From Haloarcula sp. DT43 (lineage in GTDB: Archaea; Halobacteriota; Halobacteria; Halobacteriales; Haloarculaceae): a stretch of DNA of 64,000 nt. Position numbers and translations under genes: made by a program. The first letter of the stretch is position 1. Each line of letters begins with the position of its first letter. The notes under the pieces are model-generated. The model did not search any database. It saw only the letters and a list, made by a program, of their open reading frames with translations, and was not told the DNA's origin. Location of the stretch: assembly GCF_037078405.1 (NCBI RefSeq), contig NZ_JAYMGZ010000001.1, positions 1-64,000 of the forward strand. Reading direction: 5' to 3'. This document shows, piece by piece, positions 24,209 through 31,552 of the stretch.

Positions 24209-26554
24209 ATGGAATTACCGGCGGTCGTCCTGTACGTCGGGACGGAGGACGGCGCGGACGCCGTTCGTCGGCGGCTGCCCGCCGGCAACGGAATCGCCGT
24301 CGAGGCCGCCGCCGGACAGCGGGCTGGACTGGCCGCCGTCGAGTCCGGGGTCGTCGACTGCGTCGTGACCGAACAGTCCCTCAGCGACGGCGACGGGCTC
24401 TCGCTCCTGCGGGCCGTCCGAGCGGCCGACGAGACGCTGCCCGTCCTCCTCTTCGCGGCAGGCGACGACGAGTCGCTGGCCAGCGAGGCGCTGGCGAGCG
24501 GCGTGACCGGGTTCGTCCCGCGGGTCGGTGACGCCGGCTACGACCTGCTCGCCGACCGAATCGAGGCGGTCCTCGACCACCGGTCGGCCGAGCGGCGCGC
24601 GACGCGGTACGAGCACATCGCCGCAGTCAGCCGGGAAATCAACCGAGCGCTGCTGTCGGCCCGCGACCGGCAGACGCTGGAGGGGCGCGTCTGCGACATC
24701 ATCACCGAGTCCGAGCCGTACCGTTTCGCTTGGATCGGCTGTCACGACCCGGAGACAGACGCCATCGAACCGCGCGCCGGCGGCGGCGACGAGCAGGGCT
24801 ACCTCGACGAGATTTCCGTGACGGCCGCAGAGAGCGAGCGGGGCCGGGGTCCCGCCGGACGGGCGATACGGAACGGCGAGATACAGGTCTGCCAGGACAT
24901 CGAACGCGACTCCTCGTTCGAGCCGTGGCGGGAGGCCGCACTGGAGCGCGGTTTCCGGTCGGTCGCGGCCGTGCCGCTGACCTACGACGGCGTGTCCTAC
25001 GGGGCGCTGTTCGTCTACGCCGACCGGACCGACGCCTTCGACGCGTCGGAGGTAGAGCTGCTGAGCGACGTCGGCCGGGACATCGCCTACGCTACCAACA
25101 CGCTGGAACTCAGAGACGAAGTGGAGAAGCTGGCCGAGTTCTTCGAGCACGCCCCGGTCGGGGTGTTCGTGACCGAGCCGGTCGAGGACGGTGTCGTCCT
25201 CGAAGCGAACCCGGAGATGGCGACGCTACTCGGGGCCGAGAGCGCCGACGACCTCGTAGGTCGGAAGGTTATCGAGGCGTACGCGAACCCGGCGGAACGC
25301 GAGACCGTCCTCGAAGCGATTCGTGAGCGCGGGAAAGTGAGCCGGGAACTGGAGCTGGAGACGGTCGGCGGACAGACGGTCTGGGGGCTCCTGACGGAGA
25401 TACTGAGCGAGCGCCGGGACGGCCGGCCCGTCATCGTGGGGATGGTCAAGGACATCACCAGCAAGAAGCACATCCAGGAGCGCCTCGGCGAGCAGCTCGC
25501 GTTCATCGAGTCCGTGCTGGAGTCGAGCCCGGTCGCTATCGCCGTGCTCGACCGCGACGGGACCGTCCTCCGCGCCAACGGCTACGCCAAGGAGGTGCTG
25601 GACCTGGAGACCGTCGAAATCCTCGGTCGACCGACCGAGGGCACGGAGTGGCGGGTCTTCGACGACCGGACGGACCTGCTCGACATCGGCGACCTGCCGT
25701 TCGACCGCGTCGTGGCGACCGGTGAGCCGGTGTACGGCCACGAGCACGCCGTCGAGCAGTCGGACGGTGAGACGGTGTGGCTCTCGACCAACATGGTCCC
25801 GGTGACGAACGGCGACGGCGAGGTCGTCCGCACGGTGGCTGCCATCGCGGACGTGACCGAACTCCGCAGAAAGGAGTCGGAACTCGAGGCGCGCCAGTCC
25901 CAGATAGCCTTCTTCAACAACCTCCTCCGGCACGAGGTGCTCAACGGGATGACCGTCGTCCTCGGCGGGACGGAACGCCTCCTCGACGCGATGGACGAGG
26001 ACGACGAGCGGCGGGCGCTTGTCGAACAAATCGACGACCGGGGGGTCGAGATGGTCGACACGGTCCAGCGGGTCCGTCGCGTCCTCCGGCAGATTGCGGA
26101 CGAGTCCCCGGCGGTCGAACCGCACGACCTCGCGTCGGTCGTCGACGACTGCGTGGCGCGACTCGAACTCGACTATCCGGCCGCCGCCGTCACCGTCGAC
26201 GCGCCAGCGGCGGCCCCGGTCCTCGCCGACGAACTGCTCGAAGAGGTCGTGTACAACGTCCTCGTCAACGCCGTCGAGCACAACGACGGCGACGACCCCA
26301 GCGCGTGGGTCTCGGTGACGGTCGAGGGCGAGACGACGGTCATCCGCATCGAGGACGACGGCCCCGGCATCGACCCGGCGATTCGAGACAGGGTGTTCGG
26401 CCGTGACGGTTGGCAGACGGCACCGGTCAGCGCGAACGGGTTCGGCCTGCACTTCGTCGAGACGATGGTGACGCAGTACGACGGGTCGGTCCGCATCGAG
26501 GACCGCGAGCCCCGCGGGACACGAATCGTCGTCGAACTGCCGACCGCGGACTGA
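24209..26554 (+). CDS. Multidomain sensor histidine kinase with a degenerate receiver domain
   Basis: This 781-residue soluble kinase has an N-terminal receiver-like domain (about 5-125), GAF (about 150-285, with the REINRALLSARDRQTLEGRV lead-in), two PAS domains (about 300-425 and 428-555), a HisKA-like helix pair with the phosphoacceptor in LLRHEVLNGMTVV (about 575) and a HATPase domain (N box NVLVNAVEHND, G1 EDDGPGID, G2 NGFGLHFVE). In the receiver the phosphoacceptor Asp is Glu (VDCVVTEQ, residue 55), and the Thr and Lys switch residues are also replaced, so it should not be phosphorylated. There are no membrane segments, so the signals are cytoplasmic. It sits between E2 and E3 of the dehydrogenase operon. 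Confidence 0.9.
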   Translation: MELPAVVLYVGTEDGADAVRRRLPAGNGIAVEAAAGQRAGLAAVESGVVDCVVTEQSLSDGDGLSLLRAVRAADETLPVLLFAAGDDESLASEALASGVTGFVPRVGDAGYDLLADRIEAVLDHRSAERRATRYEHIAAVSREINRALLSARDRQTLEGRVCDIITESEPYRFAWIGCHDPETDAIEPRAGGGDEQGYLDEISVTAAESERGRGPAGRAIRNGEIQVCQDIERDSSFEPWREAALERGFRSVAAVPLTYDGVSYGALFVYADRTDAFDASEVELLSDVGRDIAYATNTLELRDEVEKLAEFFEHAPVGVFVTEPVEDGVVLEANPEMATLLGAESADDLVGRKVIEAYANPAERETVLEAIRERGKVSRELELETVGGQTVWGLLTEILSERRDGRPVIVGMVKDITSKKHIQERLGEQLAFIESVLESSPVAIAVLDRDGTVLRANGYAKEVLDLETVEILGRPTEGTEWRVFDDRTDLLDIGDLPFDRVVATGEPVYGHEHAVEQSDGETVWLSTNMVPVTNGDGEVVRTVAAIADVTELRRKESELEARQSQIAFFNNLLRHEVLNGMTVVLGGTERLLDAMDEDDERRALVEQIDDRGVEMVDTVQRVRRVLRQIADESPAVEPHDLASVVDDCVARLELDYPAAAVTVDAPAAAPVLADELLEEVVYNVLVNAVEHNDGDDPSAWVSVTVEGETTVIRIEDDGPGIDPAIRDRVFGRDGWQTAPVSANGFGLHFVETMVTQYDGSVRIEDREPRGTRIVVELPTAD

Positions 26555-26616
26555 CCGGGCACGGCGACGGCACGGGAAGGGCGATACCTTTTCACCGGCC
26601 CCTGCGAGAAGCCGCT

Positions 26617-28035
26617 ATGGTTGTCGGAGACGTCACTACGGGAACCGAACTGCTCGTCATCGGCGGCGGTCCGGGCGGCTACGTCGCCGCCATCCGGGGC
26701 GCGCAACTGGGACTTGACACGACGCTCGTCGAGCGCGACGCCTACGGCGGGACCTGCCTGAACCACGGCTGCATCCCGTCGAAGGCCCTCATCTCGGCGT
26801 CGGACGTGGCCCACGACGCCGGGCAGGCCGAGGAGATGGGCGTGTTCGCCGACCCGGCCGTCGACATGGCCGGGATGACCGAGTGGAAAGACGGCGTCGT
26901 CACGCGGCTGACGAGAGGCGTCGAGGCGCTGTGTGAGAGCGCCGGCGTCGAACTGGTGGAGGGGGCCGCCGAGTTCGTCGACGACGGGACGGTCAGGGTC
27001 GCCCACGGCGGCGAGGGGCAGGGCTCCGAGTCCATCGCCTTCGAGCACGCCGTCGTCGCCACGGGGAGCCGACCGGTCGAGGTCCCGGGCTTCGAGTTCG
27101 ACGGCGAGCGAATCCTCTCCTCGAAGGACGCGCTAGCGCTTGAGTCGGTCCCCGAGAAGCTCGTCGTCGTCGGCGCGGGGTACATCGGGATGGAGCTGTC
27201 GACGGTGTTCGCCAAACTGGGTGCGGAGGTGACGGTCGTGGAGATGCTCGAGGACGCGTTGCCCGGCTACGAGGACGACGTGGCGGCGGTCGTCCGGGAG
27301 CGGGCCGCGGACCTAGGCATCGATTTCAACTTCGGCGAGGCGGCCGACGGCTGGGAGGAGACGGCCGATGGCATCCGGGTCCGGACCCTCGACACCGACG
27401 ACGAGGTCACCGAGTACAACGCCGAGCAGTGTCTGGTCGCGGTCGGGCGCGAGCCGGTCACCGACACGGTGAACCTCGACGCGATAGCCCTCCAGCCCGA
27501 CGAGGACGGGGCCCTGCCGACCGACGAGCAGTGCCGGACGGCCGCCGAGAGCGTCTTCGCCGTCGGCGACGTGGCCGGCGAGCCGATGCTGGCCCACAAG
27601 GCGATGGCCGAGGGGAAAGTCGCCGCCGAAGCCGCCGCCGGGGAGCCGGCCGCCTTCGACCACCAGGCGATTCCAGCCGCGGTGTTTACCGACCCCGAAA
27701 TCGCCACCGTCGGCATGACCGAACGCGAGGCCGAGGCGGCCGGCTTCGACCCGGTCACCGGGGAGATGCCGCTACGGGCCAACGGCCGCGCGCTCACCGT
27801 CAACGAGCGGGATGGGTTCGTCCGCGTCGTCGCCGACGCCGACGAGGAGTTCCTGCTCGGGGCCCAGATAGTCGGCCCGGAGGCGTCCGAACTCGTCGCC
27901 GAACTCGGCCTGGGAATCGAGATGGGCGCGCGGCTGGAGGACGTCGCCGGGACGATTCACACGCACCCGACGCTCTCCGAGGCGGTGCACGAGGCGGCCG
28001 CGGCCGCCCGCGGCGAGGCGGTTCACACGCGGTAG
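26617..28035 (+). CDS. lpdA: Dihydrolipoyl dehydrogenase (E3)
   Basis: This 472-residue FAD enzyme reoxidises the E2 lipoyl group, producing NADH. It has the FAD loop VIGGGPGGYVAAIRGAQLG, the redox disulfide GGTCLNHGCIPSKAL (residues about 44-58), the NAD loop VVVGAGYIGMELSTVFAKLG, the FAVGDVAGEPMLAHKA segment, and the C-terminal His-Glu pair in HTHPTLSEAVHEAA. The ATG at 26617 gives MVVGDVTTGTELLV. It is 62 bp after the kinase gene, with a weak TATA-like sequence (ATACCTTTTC) between, so it could be read from its own promoter as well as with E1-E2. Confidence 0.94.
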   Translation: MVVGDVTTGTELLVIGGGPGGYVAAIRGAQLGLDTTLVERDAYGGTCLNHGCIPSKALISASDVAHDAGQAEEMGVFADPAVDMAGMTEWKDGVVTRLTRGVEALCESAGVELVEGAAEFVDDGTVRVAHGGEGQGSESIAFEHAVVATGSRPVEVPGFEFDGERILSSKDALALESVPEKLVVVGAGYIGMELSTVFAKLGAEVTVVEMLEDALPGYEDDVAAVVRERAADLGIDFNFGEAADGWEETADGIRVRTLDTDDEVTEYNAEQCLVAVGREPVTDTVNLDAIALQPDEDGALPTDEQCRTAAESVFAVGDVAGEPMLAHKAMAEGKVAAEAAAGEPAAFDHQAIPAAVFTDPEIATVGMTEREAEAAGFDPVTGEMPLRANGRALTVNERDGFVRVVADADEEFLLGAQIVGPEASELVAELGLGIEMGARLEDVAGTIHTHPTLSEAVHEAAAAARGEAVHTR

Positions 28036-28125
28036 CGTCACCCTGCGACACGTGCGCCACAGTAGCGAATACCGGCGGCACAGCCGCTCTGGCGTGGATA
28101 GTGGCGAGATTTACACCGTGCAAAA

Positions 28126-28136
28126 AGGTTATATGG
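28126..28136 (+). promoter_or_regulatory. TATA box before the four-helix membrane protein gene
   Basis: AGGTTATATGG lies about 45 bases before the ATG at 28177, predicting a leader of 15-20 nt that includes GGAAGCGG. Confidence 0.5.
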
Positions 28137-28176
28137 GGGATTGAGTAAACAGACGGTGGATAGGAAGCGGTAAGAC

Positions 28177-28806
28177 ATGTCTACTGACTCACAGCCCGAC
28201 GACACCATCGCCCAAGCCATCATTTCAGGTTCGACGTACGAGCGCGTCCGCTACGAGCGCCACTCGTATCTCAGACAGACCGTTCCGCGGACGCTCGCGC
28301 TACAGAGCGCCCTGCTCGGGGCGCTGGCACTGTTGCTCCCGATGTACGGCCTGTACCCGGACAGCACCGCGGCGTTTCTCCCGGCCGTCGACCCCGCCGT
28401 CGCCTCGCCGAAGGTGCTGTTGCTCGGGCTGTTCGGCGCGTTCCTGCAGCTGTTCGGCGCGACGTTGCTCGTCGGGTCGGTCCTCTACCGGGTCCGGTTC
28501 ACCCCGCTGACCGAACGGCAGGCTCACGCGGCGCTCAACGCCGAGGACTTCGCGCGATACGTCGCGCTCGGCACCGGCGGCCTGGCCATCGCGCTCTCGC
28601 TCTGTCTGTTCGCCGTGGGCCTGGGCGGCGGCGACGCAGTGTCGACGTACATCGCGGCGATGGGCCGGAACCCGTTCGTCGACTCCGGGTTCGGCGTGTC
28701 GGTCGCGGAGGCCTCGCTGTTTGCCTTCGTCGCCAGCGTCACGGTCTTTTACGCCTCGCGGTATCTGCTCGTGCACCTCGCGCTGTTCCACCGCGACGGC
28801 GAGTGA
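28177..28806 (+). CDS. Membrane protein of unknown function, about four helices
   Basis: This 209-residue protein has an N-terminal cytoplasmic segment (about 40 residues) and about four hydrophobic helices: LALQSALLGALALLLPMYGL, VLLLGLFGAFLQLFGATLLV, YVALGTGGLAIALSLCLFAV, and ASLFAFVASVTVFYAS. A conserved-looking loop after helix 2 reads YRVRFTPLTERQAHAAL. I do not recognise the family. It has its own promoter and lies between the dehydrogenase operon and an aldo/keto reductase on the same strand. Confidence 0.7.
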   Translation: MSTDSQPDDTIAQAIISGSTYERVRYERHSYLRQTVPRTLALQSALLGALALLLPMYGLYPDSTAAFLPAVDPAVASPKVLLLGLFGAFLQLFGATLLVGSVLYRVRFTPLTERQAHAALNAEDFARYVALGTGGLAIALSLCLFAVGLGGGDAVSTYIAAMGRNPFVDSGFGVSVAEASLFAFVASVTVFYASRYLLVHLALFHRDGE

Positions 28807-28888
28807 CGGCGGCCGGCGCGACGGCCCGACCACGGTAACGGTTGTAACATGCACGTCAGTTTTCAGGCGCGGCGACGACGGTACCGGT

Positions 28889-29728
28889 ATGATCTCAAAC
28901 GAGAGCGACACGTTCGACATCGGCGGAGAGCTGACGGTCCACCGGCTCGGGTTCGGCGCGATGCGGCTCACCGGTGAGGACATCATCGGCGAACCGGACG
29001 ACGAAGAGAACGCCCACGCCGTACTGGAGCGGGCGGTCGAACTCGACGTCGACTTCATCGACACGGCGGACTCCTACGGGCCGGGCGTCTCCGAGCGGCT
29101 CATCGGCGAGGCGCTCGACACCGAGCGCGAGGACCTCGTCATCGCGACGAAGGGCGGCCTGCTGCGCAACACCGACGCCGACTGGCTGGCCCACGGCGAC
29201 CCGGACTACCTGCGCAACGCCCAGCTGTGCTCGCGGGACCGACTGGGAATGGACCCCATCGACCTGTACCAGTACCACCGGCCGGACCCCGACACGCCGT
29301 TCGAGGACTCCGTCCACACGCTCGCCGAGATGAAAGACGAGGGGCTGATTCGCCACGTCGGCCTCTCGAACGTCTCCGTCGAGCAACTGGACCGCGCCCG
29401 CGACATCGTCGACGTGGCGACGGTCCAGAACCAGTACAACGTCGCGCACCGCGACGACGAGGACGTGCTGGAGGCCTGCGAGAACTACGACATCGGTTTC
29501 ATCCCGTGGTTCCCGCTGGGCGCTGGCGACCTCGACGACGTGGACGGCATCGACGACATCGCCGACCGCCACGACGCGACGCCGTACCAGATTGCGCTGG
29601 CGTGGCTGCTGGGTCACTCGGACGTGACGCTGCCGATTCCAGGGACCGGCAGCGTCGCCCACCTCGAACAGAACGTCGCCGCCAGCGCCATCGAGCTGTC
29701 CGACGAGGAACTGGCCCGGCTGTCCTGA
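28889..29728 (+). CDS. Aldo/keto reductase
   Basis: This 279-residue TIM-barrel NADPH oxidoreductase shows the catalytic set: Asp in DFIDTADSYGPGVSE, Tyr in the same segment, Lys in VIATKGGLLRN and His in DLYQYHRPDPDTP. The coenzyme pocket shows in LPIPGTGSVAHLEQN near the C terminus. The substrate is unknown. The ATG at 28889 gives MISNESDTFDIGG, preceded by the TATA-like GTAACGG/TTGTAAC region; upstream in-frame codons overlap the membrane-protein gene. It is one of three aldo/keto reductases in the window, and they are not close paralogs. Confidence 0.9.
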   Translation: MISNESDTFDIGGELTVHRLGFGAMRLTGEDIIGEPDDEENAHAVLERAVELDVDFIDTADSYGPGVSERLIGEALDTEREDLVIATKGGLLRNTDADWLAHGDPDYLRNAQLCSRDRLGMDPIDLYQYHRPDPDTPFEDSVHTLAEMKDEGLIRHVGLSNVSVEQLDRARDIVDVATVQNQYNVAHRDDEDVLEACENYDIGFIPWFPLGAGDLDDVDGIDDIADRHDATPYQIALAWLLGHSDVTLPIPGTGSVAHLEQNVAASAIELSDEELARLS

Positions 29729-29798
29729 GACGGGGCGACGACGCTGTGGCGTCGTCGCTGACCGCGGTTCTTTTGGTTCCCACCGCTGTACCCCGGGT

Positions 29799-30614
29799 AT
29801 GACCACTGTCACGCTGGGTCCGGAGGGGACCTACTCCCACCGCGCCGCGCAGGCAGTCACCGACGGCGACATAGCCTTCTCCGAGTCGGTGACCGCCATC
29901 GTCGAGGCCGTCGCCGACGGCGAGGCCGAACGCGGCGTCGTCCCCGTCGAGAACAGCATCGAAGGCTCCGTCACCGAGTCGCTTGACGCCTTCGCGGAGC
30001 ACGACGTCGCCGTCGTCGAGGAGATTATCACGCCCATCCGCCACGCCCTGCTCGCACAGGACGACGCTTTCTCGCTGGTGGCTAGCCACGCCCAGGCGCT
30101 GGCCCAGTGTCGCGGCTGGCTCGACGAGCACTACCCCGGCGTCGACGTGGAGGCCGTCGCCTCCACGGCCCGCGGCGTCGAACGTGCCCGCGAAGACCCG
30201 AGCGTCGCGGCCATCGGCCACCCCGAGAACGCGACCAACGGCACCGAACTGCAGGTCCTCGCCGAAGACATCCAGGACCGGTCCTCGAACGCCACCCGCT
30301 TCGTCGTCGTCGCCCCGGCGAGCGAGCGCAGCGAGGCCGGCGGCAAGACCTCCTTCATCGTCTACCCCGACGTGGACTACCCCGGCCTGCTGCTGGAACT
30401 GCTGGAACCGTTCGCGGACCGCGACATCAACCTCACGCGCGTCGAGTCCCGCCCCAGCGGCGAGCGACTCGGCGACTACGTCTTCCACATCGACATCTCG
30501 GCCGGCCTCTACGAGGAGCGCACGCAGGACGCGCTCGCCGACATCGAGGCCATCGCCGAGGGCGGCTGGGTCCGCCGACTGGGGTCGTACGACTCCCGGA
30601 CGGTCGTCAACTGA
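29799..30614 (+). CDS. pheA: Prephenate dehydratase
   Basis: This 271-residue enzyme converts prephenate to phenylpyruvate, the committed step to phenylalanine. The catalytic domain (about 1-180) begins VTLGPEGTYSHRAAQAV and includes VPVENSIEGSVTESLDAF and the TRF motif in SNATRFVVVAP. A C-terminal ACT domain (about 185-271) has PGLLLELLEPFADRDINLTR and ESRPSGERLGDYVFHID, which binds phenylalanine for feedback inhibition. It is a stand-alone protein without chorismate mutase. Confidence 0.95.
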   Translation: MTTVTLGPEGTYSHRAAQAVTDGDIAFSESVTAIVEAVADGEAERGVVPVENSIEGSVTESLDAFAEHDVAVVEEIITPIRHALLAQDDAFSLVASHAQALAQCRGWLDEHYPGVDVEAVASTARGVERAREDPSVAAIGHPENATNGTELQVLAEDIQDRSSNATRFVVVAPASERSEAGGKTSFIVYPDVDYPGLLLELLEPFADRDINLTRVESRPSGERLGDYVFHIDISAGLYEERTQDALADIEAIAEGGWVRRLGSYDSRTVVN

Positions 30615-30659
30615 CCCGGCGGGGCGTTTCTTAAGTCCCGGGCACTCGTACCCCCGGAC

Positions 30660-31067
30660 ATGTCAGACAGAGACCCGTTCAGCGAAATCGAGCGCGCGTT
30701 CGACATGCTGGGAGCGCAGTTCGGCGTCGACGTGGGCGCTGTCCCGGTCGACGTACTCGACGCGGGCGACGCCTTCGTCGTCCGCGCGGACCTGCCCGGC
30801 TACGACAGCGCGGACATCGACGTGCAGTTGGTCGAGGACCGCAAACTCACTATCAGCGCCTCGGCGAGCGAGGAGCACGAGGCAAGCGACGGTCAGTACG
30901 TCCAGCGCGAGCGCCGCCAGCAGTCGCTGAGTCGGTCGCTACACCTCCCGGAAGCAGTCGACGAGGAAGAGACCACCGCGAGCTACGACAGCGGCGTCCT
31001 CACGGTGCGGCTGGGGAAGGTCCGACACAGCGAGGACGACGACGGCACGGACATCCCCGTGAACTGA
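30660..31067 (+). CDS. Small heat-shock protein, Hsp20/alpha-crystallin
   Basis: This 135-residue chaperone holds unfolding proteins. The alpha-crystallin domain spans about residues 25-120: PVDVLDAGDAFVVRADLPGY, then DIDVQLVEDRKLTISASASE and the closing YDSGVLTVRLGKV. The N-terminal arm is short, and the C-terminal tail has DIPVN, a weak I-x-V-like anchor. A CTTAAG-type box precedes it by about 30 bases. Only 2 bp separate its stop from the peroxiredoxin gene, so the two stress proteins are co-transcribed. Confidence 0.92.
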   Translation: MSDRDPFSEIERAFDMLGAQFGVDVGAVPVDVLDAGDAFVVRADLPGYDSADIDVQLVEDRKLTISASASEEHEASDGQYVQRERRQQSLSRSLHLPEAVDEEETTASYDSGVLTVRLGKVRHSEDDDGTDIPVN

Positions 31068-31069
31068 CG

Positions 31070-31522
31070 ATGGTGCTGGAACCCGGAACCGAGGTGCCGA
31101 CCATCAGAGCGCGGAACCAGCACGGCGACGCGGTCCGGCCGGCGTTCGCGGAGCCGACAGTGCTGTACTTCTACCCGGCCGACGACACGCCGGGCTGTAC
31201 GACGGAGGCAAATCAGTTCGAGGAGTACGCGGCGCGGTTCGCGGACGCCGGCGTCGAACTGTACGGCGTCTCGACCGACGGCGTCGAGAGCCACCGCGAG
31301 TTCGCCGAGAGCGAAGCCCTCTCGTTCGACTTGCTCGCCGACCCCGAGGGACGTATCGCGGCGGCCTTCGACGTGGACCTGACCGACGGCCGAGCCCAGC
31401 GGACGACGTTCGTCATCGCACAGGGGCAGGTCGTCGGCGTCTACGAGGGCGTCGCGCCCGAGGGCCACGCCGCGAACGTCTACGAGGACCTGCTCGACAC
31501 CGGGCTGGTCAGCGCCGACTAA
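31070..31522 (+). CDS. Peroxiredoxin, Bcp/PrxQ type, lacking a resolving cysteine
   Basis: This 150-residue thiol peroxidase reduces hydroperoxides. The active-site motif is YFYPADDTPGCTTEANQF, with the peroxidatic Cys near residue 43 as the only cysteine in the protein. Many PrxQ enzymes have a second Cys five residues later (CTxExxxC); here that position is not Cys, so it would work as a 1-Cys enzyme needing an external thiol. The GVSTDGVESHREFAESEALS and RTTFVIAQGQVVGVYEGV blocks complete the fold. It sits 2 bp after hsp20, which implies a joint heat or oxidative stress response. Confidence 0.9.
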   Translation: MVLEPGTEVPTIRARNQHGDAVRPAFAEPTVLYFYPADDTPGCTTEANQFEEYAARFADAGVELYGVSTDGVESHREFAESEALSFDLLADPEGRIAAAFDVDLTDGRAQRTTFVIAQGQVVGVYEGVAPEGHAANVYEDLLDTGLVSAD

Positions 31523-31552
31523 CACGGCGGAGAATCGGCGGACGCGAGCGCG

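Noticed and set aside
28036-28176. Possible tRNA gene in the interval before the membrane protein
   Set aside because: No GTTCRA-type T-loop or acceptor pairing could be found; the interval contains a TATA box only.
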